Positions 43,031 to 51,975 of a stretch of DNA of 64,000 bases are shown here, one piece after another. Both the position numbers and the translations under genes were made by a program. The notes beneath the pieces are model-generated. The model saw only the letters and a list, made by a program, of their open reading frames with translations, was not told the origin of the DNA and did not search any database. The stretch is from an uncultured Acetatifactor sp. (GTDB lineage: Bacteria; Bacillota; Clostridia; Lachnospirales; Lachnospiraceae): contig CANREV010000012.1 in the NCBI GenBank assembly GCA_947629645.1, positions 1 through 64,000 of the forward strand, in the 5' to 3' direction. Each line of letters starts with the position of its first letter. The first letter of the stretch is position 1.

Positions 43031-45297
43031 ACCGCCAAAGCCTCCTCAACCTGACAGCCCATACCGGCATCCTGAAATCTCTGCTGCACAAAGCCGGCTC
43101 CCGCCACATCCGTGTTGGCGAGAAGCACATGCAGATTGCCTTTGGAATCCTGCCCCAGATAGTCGGTCTGTCTCACCAGCCTGCCAAGCCGTTCATTGAC
43201 TTCCTGCCGGGACAACTGCGCCGTATCCAGATTCAGAAGCGCACAAGTCGTAAGATTCCGGCTTCTTGCGCGCATAAACGCGGACACCAGCTCTTCAAAG
43301 GCTTCCGGCTCCAAAATATGAGTACCTTCAATATAGCGCTGCTGCTCCAGCGCGGCCATATAGCGGTTTGCCCTCAACACCGCATCCTGAATCAGATAAC
43401 CCGTGATAGCAAGCATGTCCGCCTGTCCCAGCGTCATACGCTCCCAGGGGATATCCCAGACCATCAGAATCATCTGCAGTTCATCTCCCTCGTAGATGGC
43501 GCTGGCCATCAGGGGATACTCCTGAGCCATATTTTTATTGATATACACACGATGCTGCGATATGGCCTCATACATTTCAGTCATTTCCGTATAATTCACA
43601 GAATTTCCAAGGCTTCTGGCTTTGGCGGAAGTGGCGGAAAACAATCTGGCGTAAGAACGGTTTGCCACGGAATAGATGGCAACGTCTTTGCTGCGCATAA
43701 TCTGGGAAAGGACATCCGCCGCATAGAACAATACTTCCACCGGCTGGTAGCTGCCCAATTTGGAAGTGATTTCGTATATTTTCCCCATACTGTCATTCTG
43801 GTTGAGCAGATGGTCCGAAAGCACGTCCTTCACCCGCACGTTGCTGCCGTTGATATCCGAAAGATCCGCAAGCTGCTTTAACAAAAACTGTATCTCCCCC
43901 GCGTGTTCCTCCCGGATCGACCGAAGCTGGTCCCGCATATACCCTACCACCAGACCAAGGATCAATAACTGCGCCATCCAGACGTATGTATTGTAGTCCA
44001 GCATAACATCAAAACCGCTTCGCTGATACATCTGGCGGAAACAATAGCCCGCTATGGCCAGAAGACAGGAAAAAATCGCCTGCTGCTGCCCGTACACAAT
44101 AGCAAAAAGCAGGATATAGAGAAGATAAAAGTCAAGATTTTTAAAATAAGCGCTGTCAGTGGTACGGTTGTTCAGCATGAAAAAAGGGATAAATAAGATC
44201 ATATTCTCCACAAAGGGAACCAATGCCTTCACCACTTCCAGAAAGCCCCTCTTCATCCTGCCCGCAAGGCTCTCCTCCACATCCGAACGTTTGGAAAAAC
44301 GGGACGCGTTCTTCTGCAGATAATCCACCAGTTTAGGCACCGCTTTTTCCGGAGGATTGAACGAGCGGAGACGGAACTCTTCCATGAAGGTAAAACCGGA
44401 CAGCACAACGCTGTTTTTGCCTTTTTGAGTCTGATCCGCGATGGCTACGCTGCTCTCCCCTGAGCGGTTCTTAAATTTCTGCTGTATCAATTCCGCAATC
44501 TCCGTCTGGGACACCGGTTTACTGCCGGAAACCTGATAGACAGACTGCCTGCAGCTTTGCGCCGCCACCACCTGGTAGATATATTCCACGGCGTCAGGGA
44601 CATAGACGGGTGAAAACTGCTTTTCCATATCCACAGTGAACCGCTCATGATTGATCGTCTCCACCGCCGGCTCGGCTTCTTCCACATAGATGCTCTTGTC
44701 GCCGTCTATGGTCACCTCTCCCGTGTCGATGGCTTCCATACACATCTGAGCGCAGACATTCTGAACCTCCTCCCAACGGGTGGGAATCCCATACAGATGG
44801 TCTATACGCAGCACGATAATGTCCCCTTTTACCATACGGCTGTAATCCAGGCACATTTTCTCACCCATGGCAATGGCCTGTGCCTTGGGATTTTGTTCCG
44901 TCTGATTCACAATCTCCAAAGCTTTATTGACGCTGATGCCATCAAACACCTCGTCCGATGACAGATAAATAAACTTACCCTTCTGCTGGGCCGCAAAAGC
45001 CATCAGCATATTCAGAATCGCCGAAGAGTACGATACGGAAGTATTCTGAACATTGTCCCATTTAAAATTCCAGTCGTAAGCGCCGAAAAAAATGGTAACA
45101 TCCGGTTTCACACTGTTAAAGATCTCTCTGATACAGACATTGTTATAGTCAAATCGATAGGTTTCAAACACCCTGCGATAGCTGGGGATTTCTTTGCCTT
45201 CCTCCGTGAGCAGAAAGATCCTGCACTTTTCCTTGTCCAGTTTATCCACCATTTTCTGCATCAGGTTACTTGTGCTTCCGATCAGTAAAACATCCAT
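43027..45297 (-). CDS. pelD: SDR-PelD fusion, c-di-GMP receptor of the Pel operon
   Basis: A 756-residue protein. Residues 1-300 resemble an RmlD-type short-chain dehydrogenase/epimerase (YLSSDEVFDG near 95), but the catalytic Y-x3-K is not evident and the glycine-rich loop is altered, so it may not be an enzyme. Residues 355-460 hold about four membrane segments, then come a GAF-like domain (about 500-640) and a degenerate GGDEF domain. The last contains RQTD (about 709-712), which fits the RxxD I-site by which PelD binds c-di-GMP to switch on Pel synthesis. The start could be this ATG at 45297 or a GTG at 45318. Confidence 0.82.
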   Translation of the reverse strand: MDVLLIGSTSNLMQKMVDKLDKEKCRIFLLTEEGKEIPSYRRVFETYRFDYNNVCIREIFNSVKPDVTIFFGAYDWNFKWDNVQNTSVSYSSAILNMLMAFAAQQKGKFIYLSSDEVFDGISVNKALEIVNQTEQNPKAQAIAMGEKMCLDYSRMVKGDIIVLRIDHLYGIPTRWEEVQNVCAQMCMEAIDTGEVTIDGDKSIYVEEAEPAVETINHERFTVDMEKQFSPVYVPDAVEYIYQVVAAQSCRQSVYQVSGSKPVSQTEIAELIQQKFKNRSGESSVAIADQTQKGKNSVVLSGFTFMEEFRLRSFNPPEKAVPKLVDYLQKNASRFSKRSDVEESLAGRMKRGFLEVVKALVPFVENMILFIPFFMLNNRTTDSAYFKNLDFYLLYILLFAIVYGQQQAIFSCLLAIAGYCFRQMYQRSGFDVMLDYNTYVWMAQLLILGLVVGYMRDQLRSIREEHAGEIQFLLKQLADLSDINGSNVRVKDVLSDHLLNQNDSMGKIYEITSKLGSYQPVEVLFYAADVLSQIMRSKDVAIYSVANRSYARLFSATSAKARSLGNSVNYTEMTEMYEAISQHRVYINKNMAQEYPLMASAIYEGDELQMILMVWDIPWERMTLGQADMLAITGYLIQDAVLRANRYMAALEQQRYIEGTHILEPEAFEELVSAFMRARSRNLTTCALLNLDTAQLSRQEVNERLGRLVRQTDYLGQDSKGNLHVLLANTDVAGAGFVQQRFQDAGMGCQVEEALAV

Positions 45298-45314
45298 AGT
45301 TTCTCTTGCTCCCG

Positions 45315-45584
45315 TCACTCTTTAAAAACGATTCCCTGTTTCTTAAGCTGCTGCAAAAACTGTCTGACATCCGTCTCGGCCTCCGGGACAAGGACGCCAA
45401 ATTCCGAACTGAGTTTTTCCGCCACCTCGCGCACTGATCCCAGGCGGGCATACAGATCCCAGATCAAAGCGCCGCTTTCATTGAGCATGACACAGCCCCG
45501 CCCTTCGATACCGCTTTGCTCCATATCTAACAGCCAGTATACCCCTGCCGCTTTTCTGATCTGATAACGCTCATTACCGCCCAT
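45315..45584 (-). CDS. PqqD-like small protein at the head of the Pel operon
   Basis: An 89-residue protein with the PqqD pattern: RYQIRKAAGVYWLLDM, CVMLNESGALIWDLYA (the N-x-x-G-x-x-I/W-x-L core near residue 37), VREVAEKLSSEFGV and DVRQFLQQLKKQGIV. PqqD domains are peptide-binding chaperones for leader peptides. It ends 18 nt before the PelD-type ATG, or overlaps if a GTG is used, so it is the first gene of the Pel-type operon. No radical SAM enzyme or precursor peptide is adjacent. GGAG lies 7 nt before the ATG. Its closest functional parallel in the window is the PqqD domain of the gene at 12505. Confidence 0.75.
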   Translation of the reverse strand: MGGNERYQIRKAAGVYWLLDMEQSGIEGRGCVMLNESGALIWDLYARLGSVREVAEKLSSEFGVLVPEAETDVRQFLQQLKKQGIVFKE

Positions 45585-45726
45585 ATCCCGCTCCAAATTA
45601 TACTCATGTCTATTTTATCACAATATAGGGATTTAGGAAACTAAAAAAATGAAATTATCTGAAAAATTATCAAAAAAAAAAAAAAGTCTGATAATTTAAA
45701 TCATTTTAGGGGGAATGTAATCAATC

Positions 45727-45769
45727 CGCCCGCGGAATCCCTCTTTTGACATCACGGGACCCGCGGGCG
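45727..45769 (-). terminator. long GC hairpin downstream of the Ca2+ ATPase
   Basis: CGCCCGCGG (45727-45735) pairs with CCGCGGGCG (45761-45769), and TCCC with GGGA extends the stem inside. It lies 11 nt past the ATPase stop. The downstream T content is low on the minus strand, so it may also work as an RNA-stabilising 3' end. A run of 14 A/T bases near 45672 lies in the loop of a second weak hairpin (GATAATTT with AAATTATC). Confidence 0.55.
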
Positions 45770-45779
45770 TTATCTTAAA

Positions 45780-48494
45780 TTATGATCCTTTTTTTGCGCC
45801 GGGCTTCCAGGCAAGAAGCGCCATCAGCTCATGAGCAAATAGCGGGGCGGCCGCAAGAACGGTGAGCCGCATCCATTCACCGCCGGAAAGGTGGGATGTG
45901 CCAAAAGCCTGAATCAGAAACGGGATTTCCGTCACTGCAAACTGCAGGAAAAATCCTGATACCAGGGCCGTTATCATCAGTTTATTCTCCAAATGGTTCA
46001 TGCGAAAAACAGATCTGCCCGTATCCCGCATACCTACAGCATGAAACAGCTGTGAAATTCCAAGCACTGTAAAAGCGTAAGTCTGCGCTTTTGAAAGCAC
46101 CGCCTGATTCTTAAGCATACTGCCGATTCCTTCCAGAGAAACCGAAAGCCCTTTCAGATTCAACAGCGCGCAGGGCAATAGCAAAAACGCTCCCAGACTG
46201 ATGGCGGCGATCAGGATGCCGTAAAAACAGGTGCAGGCAAGCCCCCCTCGCGCAAACATGCTTTCGTTGGATTTTCTGGGCTTCTGCCGCATCAGGCTTC
46301 TGCCATCGTTTTTATCGATCCCCAGCGCCAGCGCCGGAAGAGAGTCTGTGATCAGGTTAATCCACAAAATATGGCTGGATTTCAACGGGGACGCTAACCC
46401 TAGAAGCACCGCCAGAAACATGGTGATGATCTCTCCCAGATTGGACGACAGCAAAAAGATCACCGACTTGCGGATATTCTCATAGACGCCCCTGCCTTCT
46501 TCAATGGCTTTTCGTATCGTGGCAAAATTATCGTCCGCAAGCACCATATCCGCCGCCTGTCTGGCCACATCGGTGCCATTCATCCCCATAGCGATACCGA
46601 TATCCGCCTTTTTCAAAGACGGAGCATCGTTGACCCCGTCCCCCGTCATGGCAACGATTTCGCCACGCTTCTGAAATCCCTCCACAATCCGGACTTTCTG
46701 AACCGGTGAAACTCTGGCGAACACACGAACATTTTCCAATCGTTCCACAAGCACGCCCTCCGGCAGTCCCGAAAGTTCCTCCCCAGTGATGCACTGTCTC
46801 CTGTTCTCTGCGATGCCAAGCTGTTTTCCGATGGCATAAGCCGTGTCCACATGATCTCCCGTGATCATCACCGTGGTGACGCCCGCTTCCCTGAAATCCG
46901 CCACAGCGCCTGCCGCTTCCGGTCTGGCGGGATCGCGCATACCAACGATCCCCAGAAACACCAGGTCTTCCTCAAGTGGCCTTGCCGTATTTTCCCGCAT
47001 AGCCACCGCCAGCGTGCGCAGCGCATCTTTGGACATTTCCCTCACCGATTCCCGAAGCTGCCGGAGATGATTTTCCCCCAGCCGAATGATTCCTCCCGGC
47101 GTCCAGATCTTTGTGCATCGCTTCCAAACCTCGTCCGGCGCTCCTTTGGTAAAGCTTATGGTCTGCCCGTTATACTGCTGCGCCGCTCGAAGTTCCGACA
47201 CTGAAGGAGCGCCTATCCGGTGCAGCGTAGTCATCATTTTTCTGTCGGAATCGAAAGCCAGCTCTCCGATACGCGGCATTCGTCCCTCCATATCGGTTTT
47301 TTCCAGTCCTGCTTTCGATGCCAGATCCAGAAGGGCAAGCTCCGTAGGATCTCCCATCTTTCCGCCTGGTTCCAGAGACGCGTCATTGCAGAGCGCAAGT
47401 CCCTGAAAAAACAGAGGACATTCCGCATAAGAGACCTTGAATGCATCCCTGACTTTTCCGCCCAGCATGACTTTTTCCACAGTCATACGATTCTGAGTCA
47501 GCGTCCCTGTCTTGTCGGAGCATACCACGCTGACAGCCCCCAGAGTTTCCACGGAGGGAAGCCTTCTCACAATAGTATTTACCCTGACCATCTTAGTCAC
47601 GCTGAGAGCAAGGCATATAGTCACCACCGCAGGCAGCCCCTCCGGCACTGCCGCAACTGCCAGGGAAATCGCGGTAATCAGCATCTCCCCCACATCCCGC
47701 CGCTGCAGCACAGCCAGCCCGAAAAGCGCGGCGCACAAAAGAAGAGACAGGATACTCAGGACTTTTCCAAGTTCTCCCAGGCGCTTTTGCAACGGCGTCA
47801 TTTCTTCTTTTGTGTTTGTAATCATCTCAGCGATCTGTCCAAGCTGCGTCTGCATACCGATAGCGGTCACAAGCCCTTCGCCTCTGCCATAGGTGACAAT
47901 GGTGGACATGTACGCCATATTCCGCCGGTCTCCCAGGGGAAGTTGTCTGCCTTTCACCCCCACAAAGGACGCATCTTTTTCGATGGGTACAGATTCTCCC
48001 GTGAGCGCCGATTCCTCAATTTTAAGATTCACGGCATCTGTCAGTCTTAAGTCCGCCGGAACCTGACAGCCTGTCTCCAGGCAGACCAGATCGCCTTTTA
48101 CAAGTTCCGCGGCAGGTATCTCTCTGCGTTTTCCTTCCCGGATCACGACAGCCTTCGGGCTTGTCAGCTTCTTTAAGGACTCTAACGCTTTCTTTGCCTT
48201 ACCTTCCTGAATCAGGCCGACCAGGGCATTCATAAACACCACCACGGCAATAATGACCGCATCACTCACCTCATGCAGCATTACGGAAACGATGGCGGCC
48301 GCTATCAGTACAAAGATCAGCGGATCGTTGAGCTGCCCCAAAAAAGATTCGATGAGCGTCTTTTCCCGCGCTTCTTTCATCTCATTTCTGCCGTCTCTTC
48401 TGAGTCTGTCAAAAGCCTCAGTTTCCGTCAGTCCGTACTTTAAATGACTTTCCAGCTGTTGTGCGGTTTCCTGTACGCTGCATTGCTCAAACAA
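45780..48494 (-). CDS. calcium-translocating P-type ATPase (SERCA/PMR1-like)
   Basis: A 904-residue P-type ATPase that exports Ca2+ (or Mn2+) from the cytosol. It shows the TGES loop (LTGESVPIEKD near residue 162), the PEGLP segment in membrane helix 4, phosphorylated DKTGTLT near 327, TGD and GDGVNDAPSLKKADIG in the P-domain, and NLGEII plus NLITDSLPALALGID in the later helices, which supply Ca2+ ligands. The start is a TTG with GGGAGG 8 nt upstream. That ribosome binding site lies in the 3' arm of the terminator of the peptide-transport operon, so the ATPase is either made by readthrough or from an internal promoter. Confidence 0.93.
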   Translation of the reverse strand: MFEQCSVQETAQQLESHLKYGLTETEAFDRLRRDGRNEMKEAREKTLIESFLGQLNDPLIFVLIAAAIVSVMLHEVSDAVIIAVVVFMNALVGLIQEGKAKKALESLKKLTSPKAVVIREGKRREIPAAELVKGDLVCLETGCQVPADLRLTDAVNLKIEESALTGESVPIEKDASFVGVKGRQLPLGDRRNMAYMSTIVTYGRGEGLVTAIGMQTQLGQIAEMITNTKEEMTPLQKRLGELGKVLSILSLLLCAALFGLAVLQRRDVGEMLITAISLAVAAVPEGLPAVVTICLALSVTKMVRVNTIVRRLPSVETLGAVSVVCSDKTGTLTQNRMTVEKVMLGGKVRDAFKVSYAECPLFFQGLALCNDASLEPGGKMGDPTELALLDLASKAGLEKTDMEGRMPRIGELAFDSDRKMMTTLHRIGAPSVSELRAAQQYNGQTISFTKGAPDEVWKRCTKIWTPGGIIRLGENHLRQLRESVREMSKDALRTLAVAMRENTARPLEEDLVFLGIVGMRDPARPEAAGAVADFREAGVTTVMITGDHVDTAYAIGKQLGIAENRRQCITGEELSGLPEGVLVERLENVRVFARVSPVQKVRIVEGFQKRGEIVAMTGDGVNDAPSLKKADIGIAMGMNGTDVARQAADMVLADDNFATIRKAIEEGRGVYENIRKSVIFLLSSNLGEIITMFLAVLLGLASPLKSSHILWINLITDSLPALALGIDKNDGRSLMRQKPRKSNESMFARGGLACTCFYGILIAAISLGAFLLLPCALLNLKGLSVSLEGIGSMLKNQAVLSKAQTYAFTVLGISQLFHAVGMRDTGRSVFRMNHLENKLMITALVSGFFLQFAVTEIPFLIQAFGTSHLSGGEWMRLTVLAAAPLFAHELMALLAWKPGAKKGS

Positions 48495-48546
48495 AAAAAA
48501 TCCCTCCCAAAGCTTGTTTGCTTATGCATTCTATGCTTTTGGGAGG
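48493..48546 (-). terminator. terminator whose 3' arm contains the ATPase ribosome binding site
   Basis: On the minus strand CCTCCCAAAAGC (48546-48535) pairs with GCTTTGGGAGG (48513-48503) with one bulge, and a GA then eight T follow. It ends the peptide-transport operon. The GGGAGG of the descending arm is also the ribosome binding site of the Ca2+ ATPase start (TTG at 48494). Confidence 0.8.
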
Positions 48547-48565
48547 AAAGTTAGTACAAGTTTTG

Positions 48566-50134
48566 CTATGAATTTCCAAGCAGCAGTTTCGTATACTCTT
48601 CTTTCGGGTGGGCAAAGATCTCTTCCGTCTCGCCGATCTCAATAATCCTGCCGTCTTTCATGACCATGATCCTGTCGCACATCTGATATACCACATTGAT
48701 ATCGTGGGAGATAAACAAATAGGACAATTTCATCTCCCGCTGCAGTTTCCGCATCAGTTCCATGATCTGCGCCTGAATCGTCACATCCAGCGCGGAGACA
48801 GGTTCGTCCGCCACGATCAGGGCCGGATGGGTGATAAGCGCCTGACCGATGCTGACACGCTGTCTCTGTCCGCCGGAAAGCTGAGAGGGTTTTCTATGAA
48901 AAAATTTGTCGCTCATCCCCACTTTGCGGAGCATATCGCAGGCAGCTTCCTCCATCTCGCCCCTGGTCATGGACCAGGAAGGATCCAGCGCCGCCCTGGC
49001 CCTGAGGGGCTCCATCAACAGCCAGCCGATCGTCTTTGAGGGATTCAAACTGCCGTAGGGATCCTGAAAGATCATCTGGGGATATTTTGTGGCGTGGATG
49101 ATCTTTCCGTCCACCTCCCGGTTCATACCTAAGATTGCCCTGGAAAGAGAAGTCTTTCCACAGCCGCTCTCTCCGACCAGCCCCAGACTTTCCCCCTCGT
49201 ACAATACAAAATCAGCTCCCGCAACCACACACTGTCGTTTTTTCCGGGCAAAGAGACTATTGTTCCCGTCTTTGTAAAACACGGAAAGATCTTTCACTTT
49301 AAGAATAGGCGTTTTGTCCTTCGTCCCTTCGCCCGATGCGATAGTACCTTTACGCTTCATGCGGGAGGGTACCGCTTCGATCAGTCTTTTGGTATAAGCC
49401 TCTGCAGGATGCTCAAAGATGCTCTCAGTCTCTCCCGATTCCACCACTTCTCCGTCTTTCATAACAGCGATACGGCTGCATAATTTTCTGGCAAGATTCA
49501 GGTCATGGGTAATAAACAGCATGGCATTATTCTGCTTTTGGTTGATCTCGCGAAGCAGCCCGATAATCTGATTCTGGATCGTCACATCAAGAGCCGTGGT
49601 AGGCTCATCCGCCACAATCAGCCTGGGATGCAATATGACCGCCATGGCAATCATCACCCTCTGGCGCATACCTCCGGAAAGCTGATGGGGATAGCTTGCA
49701 TACACTTTTTCTGCGTTTTGAAGTCCCACGGAACGAAAAGCTTCCAACACACATTCTCTGCGCTCTCCTGGTGTCATCTTTGTGTGCAGCCGAAGCGTTT
49801 CTTCCACCTGTCCGCCCACCCGTTTCGTGGGATTTAAGGAGGTCATAGGCTCCTGAAAAACCATGGACATCCCGGCTCCCTGATACGTCCGGTACAGCGC
49901 CTTGTCACAAGGCTTTCCCGCTTCCCGAAGCGTCACATCGTCAAAAAGCACTCTTCCCGATGTGATCCGGGCCGAATCCGATACCAGACCCATGAGAGTC
50001 AGGGCCGTCACTGATTTTCCCGAGCCGGACTCACCCACCACACCCAGTATTTCACCATCCGCCAGATCCAGGCTCACATGCTTTACGGCTTCCGTATCGC
50101 CGAAGGACACGGAGAGATCTTCTATCCTAATCAA
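48566..50134 (-). CDS. peptide ABC transporter ATP-binding protein (OppD-OppF fusion)
   Basis: A 522-residue protein with two complete ABC ATPase domains in one chain, like GsiA or the DppD-DppF fusions of peptide and nickel importers. Domain 1 (about 1-255) has GESGSGKSV and [11 protein letters not shown]; domain 2 (about 275-522) has GESGCGKTS and [21 protein letters not shown]-type basic text lies between them. It energises the import of oligopeptides bound by the lipoprotein at 51976. The start is a TTG with GGAGG 7 nt upstream, and the gene overlaps the upstream permease gene by 8 bases. Confidence 0.93.
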   Translation of the reverse strand: MIRIEDLSVSFGDTEAVKHVSLDLADGEILGVVGESGSGKSVTALTLMGLVSDSARITSGRVLFDDVTLREAGKPCDKALYRTYQGAGMSMVFQEPMTSLNPTKRVGGQVEETLRLHTKMTPGERRECVLEAFRSVGLQNAEKVYASYPHQLSGGMRQRVMIAMAVILHPRLIVADEPTTALDVTIQNQIIGLLREINQKQNNAMLFITHDLNLARKLCSRIAVMKDGEVVESGETESIFEHPAEAYTKRLIEAVPSRMKRKGTIASGEGTKDKTPILKVKDLSVFYKDGNNSLFARKKRQCVVAGADFVLYEGESLGLVGESGCGKTSLSRAILGMNREVDGKIIHATKYPQMIFQDPYGSLNPSKTIGWLLMEPLRARAALDPSWSMTRGEMEEAACDMLRKVGMSDKFFHRKPSQLSGGQRQRVSIGQALITHPALIVADEPVSALDVTIQAQIMELMRKLQREMKLSYLFISHDINVVYQMCDRIMVMKDGRIIEIGETEEIFAHPKEEYTKLLLGNS

Positions 50135-50942
50135 CCTTCTGCCTCCTTATCCCTTCGCCAAAAAGGGCAAATCCCAGCACTACCCACACGATGGCAAGCC
50201 CCGGCGCCAGAGCGTACCAGGGAGCCGTCTGCAAATACCCCTGCGCGTCCGAAAGCATTTTGCCCAGACTGGCATCCGGAGGCTGCACGCCGATACCCAG
50301 ATAACTCATGCCGGACTCCGCCAGAATGGCATTGTTAAATCCGATCATCACGGAAACCCAGAACACGGAAAAAATATTGGGCAGGATATGCACGAAAAGA
50401 ATCCTCATCCTGCCAGCTCCCATCAGTCTCGCGCGCATGATATAGTCCGCGTCCCGAAGACGTATGAACTCGCTGCGTACGATACGGATATAGCTGGGTA
50501 TGAACACGATTCCAAGAGACAGTATCACATTCTGCCTGCCGCTGCCCAAAATGCTGATAATCACCAGTGTCAGCAGAATACTCGGGAATCCGTTGACCGC
50601 ATCGGTCACACGCATCACGATCTCATCCAGCAGGCCTCCGAAATAACCGGTCAACGCCCCCAGAAGGATCCCAAAAGTACCTGAAAACAAGACCACAAGA
50701 CTGCTGATGACCACCGTGGTTCCCATCCCTTCCATCACGCGGGAAAAAATATCCCGCCCGAAATTATCCGTTCCGAAAAGATGACGCAGGGAGGGCGCGT
50801 CAAACTTCTCCGCCGCTGACATGGCCGTGGTGCTGTAGGGCGTCCAAAAGATCCCCACAATCCCCAAAAGCAGGGCAAAGCCTGTCATAAACAGACCCGC
50901 AGTCAGATACTTATTCCATTTTCTTTTTTTTTGTGTTTTCAT
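50127..50942 (-). CDS. peptide ABC transporter permease, OppC/DppC type
   Basis: A 271-residue membrane protein with six hydrophobic segments. FGTDNFGRDIFSRVMEG near residue 55 is the OppC hallmark, and the EAA-type loop RLMGAGRMRILFVHILPNI near 165 contacts the ATPase. It forms the channel with the OppB-type protein encoded 10 nt upstream. AGGATAACCAT precedes the ATG. Confidence 0.94.
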   Translation of the reverse strand: MKTQKKRKWNKYLTAGLFMTGFALLLGIVGIFWTPYSTTAMSAAEKFDAPSLRHLFGTDNFGRDIFSRVMEGMGTTVVISSLVVLFSGTFGILLGALTGYFGGLLDEIVMRVTDAVNGFPSILLTLVIISILGSGRQNVILSLGIVFIPSYIRIVRSEFIRLRDADYIMRARLMGAGRMRILFVHILPNIFSVFWVSVMIGFNNAILAESGMSYLGIGVQPPDASLGKMLSDAQGYLQTAPWYALAPGLAIVWVVLGFALFGEGIRRQKVD

Positions 50943-50951
50943 ATGGTTATC

Positions 50952-51911
50952 CTACTTTTCGCTGATTCTGGGATCAATCACCCGATAGAGAATATCTATC
51001 AGGAAATAAACAAAAATCACCACAAAAGTAATATATAAGATCAGAATCTCCACCACCGGAAAATCCCGGGTAGAAATGGAACTGATCAGCAGCCTCCCGA
51101 TTCCGGGCAGCCCGAAAACCTGTTCCACCACGATACTGCCGGCCACGATCTCGGCAATGATCATTCCCAAAAAGGTGATAACCGGCATCATGGCGTTGCG
51201 CAGCACATGGCCATATGCCACTCTCCTCTCAGTGCATCCTTTGCTGTAAGCGGTGCGGACGTAATCCGACTTCAGTTCCGTCAGCATGGAGTTTCTCAAA
51301 AATCTGGCAGTCATTGCAATCTTGGGAATGGCGATGGACAACGCCGGGAACAACAGGTACTGAAAAAATCCCGCAGGGTCTTTCTGATAACTCACATATC
51401 CTCCGGGCGCAAATGCTTTCAGCAGTATGCCAAAAAGGTATGTAACTAAAATACCCAGAAAAAAAGAGGGCACAGCCATGGCTGTCTGTGTTATCACTCC
51501 CAGCGCCGCGTCCAGAAAACGGCTTTTGCTTCTGGCCCAGAATACGCCCAACGGTATGGATACCGCCACAATCAACACCATGGATAAGACCGCAAGCCAC
51601 AGCGTCACAGGCAGCTTGTCGCCGATCAGTTCCGATACCGGCATCCTTTCATTCATTCCTTTGGAAAAGCGATAACTTTCGCCCAGGTCCCCTCGAAGCA
51701 AATCCGTTATCCAGTCCGCATACCGCTGCAGAGGCGGTTTGTTCAGTCCCAGTTCTTCCCGAAGCTGTTCTTCCCTCTCGGGAGTCGCTTCCGTACCCAG
51801 TATAGACGCCACCACATCGCCCGGTATGATCTGGAAAGCAAGGAAGGCAGCCACTGATACAAAGAACAATGTCATAATGAGAGTAATTAGTTTTTTTATA
51901 AAATATTTCAT
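50952..51911 (-). CDS. peptide ABC transporter permease, OppB/DppB type
   Basis: A 319-residue membrane protein with six hydrophobic segments. FQIIPGDVVASILG near residue 26 and the EAA-type loop AYSKGCTERRVAYGHVLRNAM near 225 are typical of the OppB family, as is the C-terminal VIDPRISE. It is the first permease gene of the operon SBP-OppB-OppC-ATPase. GGAAGGAGG lies upstream of the ATG. Confidence 0.94.
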   Translation of the reverse strand: MKYFIKKLITLIMTLFFVSVAAFLAFQIIPGDVVASILGTEATPEREEQLREELGLNKPPLQRYADWITDLLRGDLGESYRFSKGMNERMPVSELIGDKLPVTLWLAVLSMVLIVAVSIPLGVFWARSKSRFLDAALGVITQTAMAVPSFFLGILVTYLFGILLKAFAPGGYVSYQKDPAGFFQYLLFPALSIAIPKIAMTARFLRNSMLTELKSDYVRTAYSKGCTERRVAYGHVLRNAMMPVITFLGMIIAEIVAGSIVVEQVFGLPGIGRLLISSISTRDFPVVEILILYITFVVIFVYFLIDILYRVIDPRISEK

Positions 51912-51975
51912 GCGGCTGCCACCTCCTTCCCAATATGCGATCTGCCTGTGCAGAACGCATTTTTTGTTTTCTACA

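Noticed and set aside
45660-45690. Run of A with flanking GATAATTT/AAATTATC as a CRISPR or phase-variation site.
   Set aside because: There is only one homopolymer, outside any gene, with no repeats or spacers; it is better read as part of a weak 3'-end hairpin.
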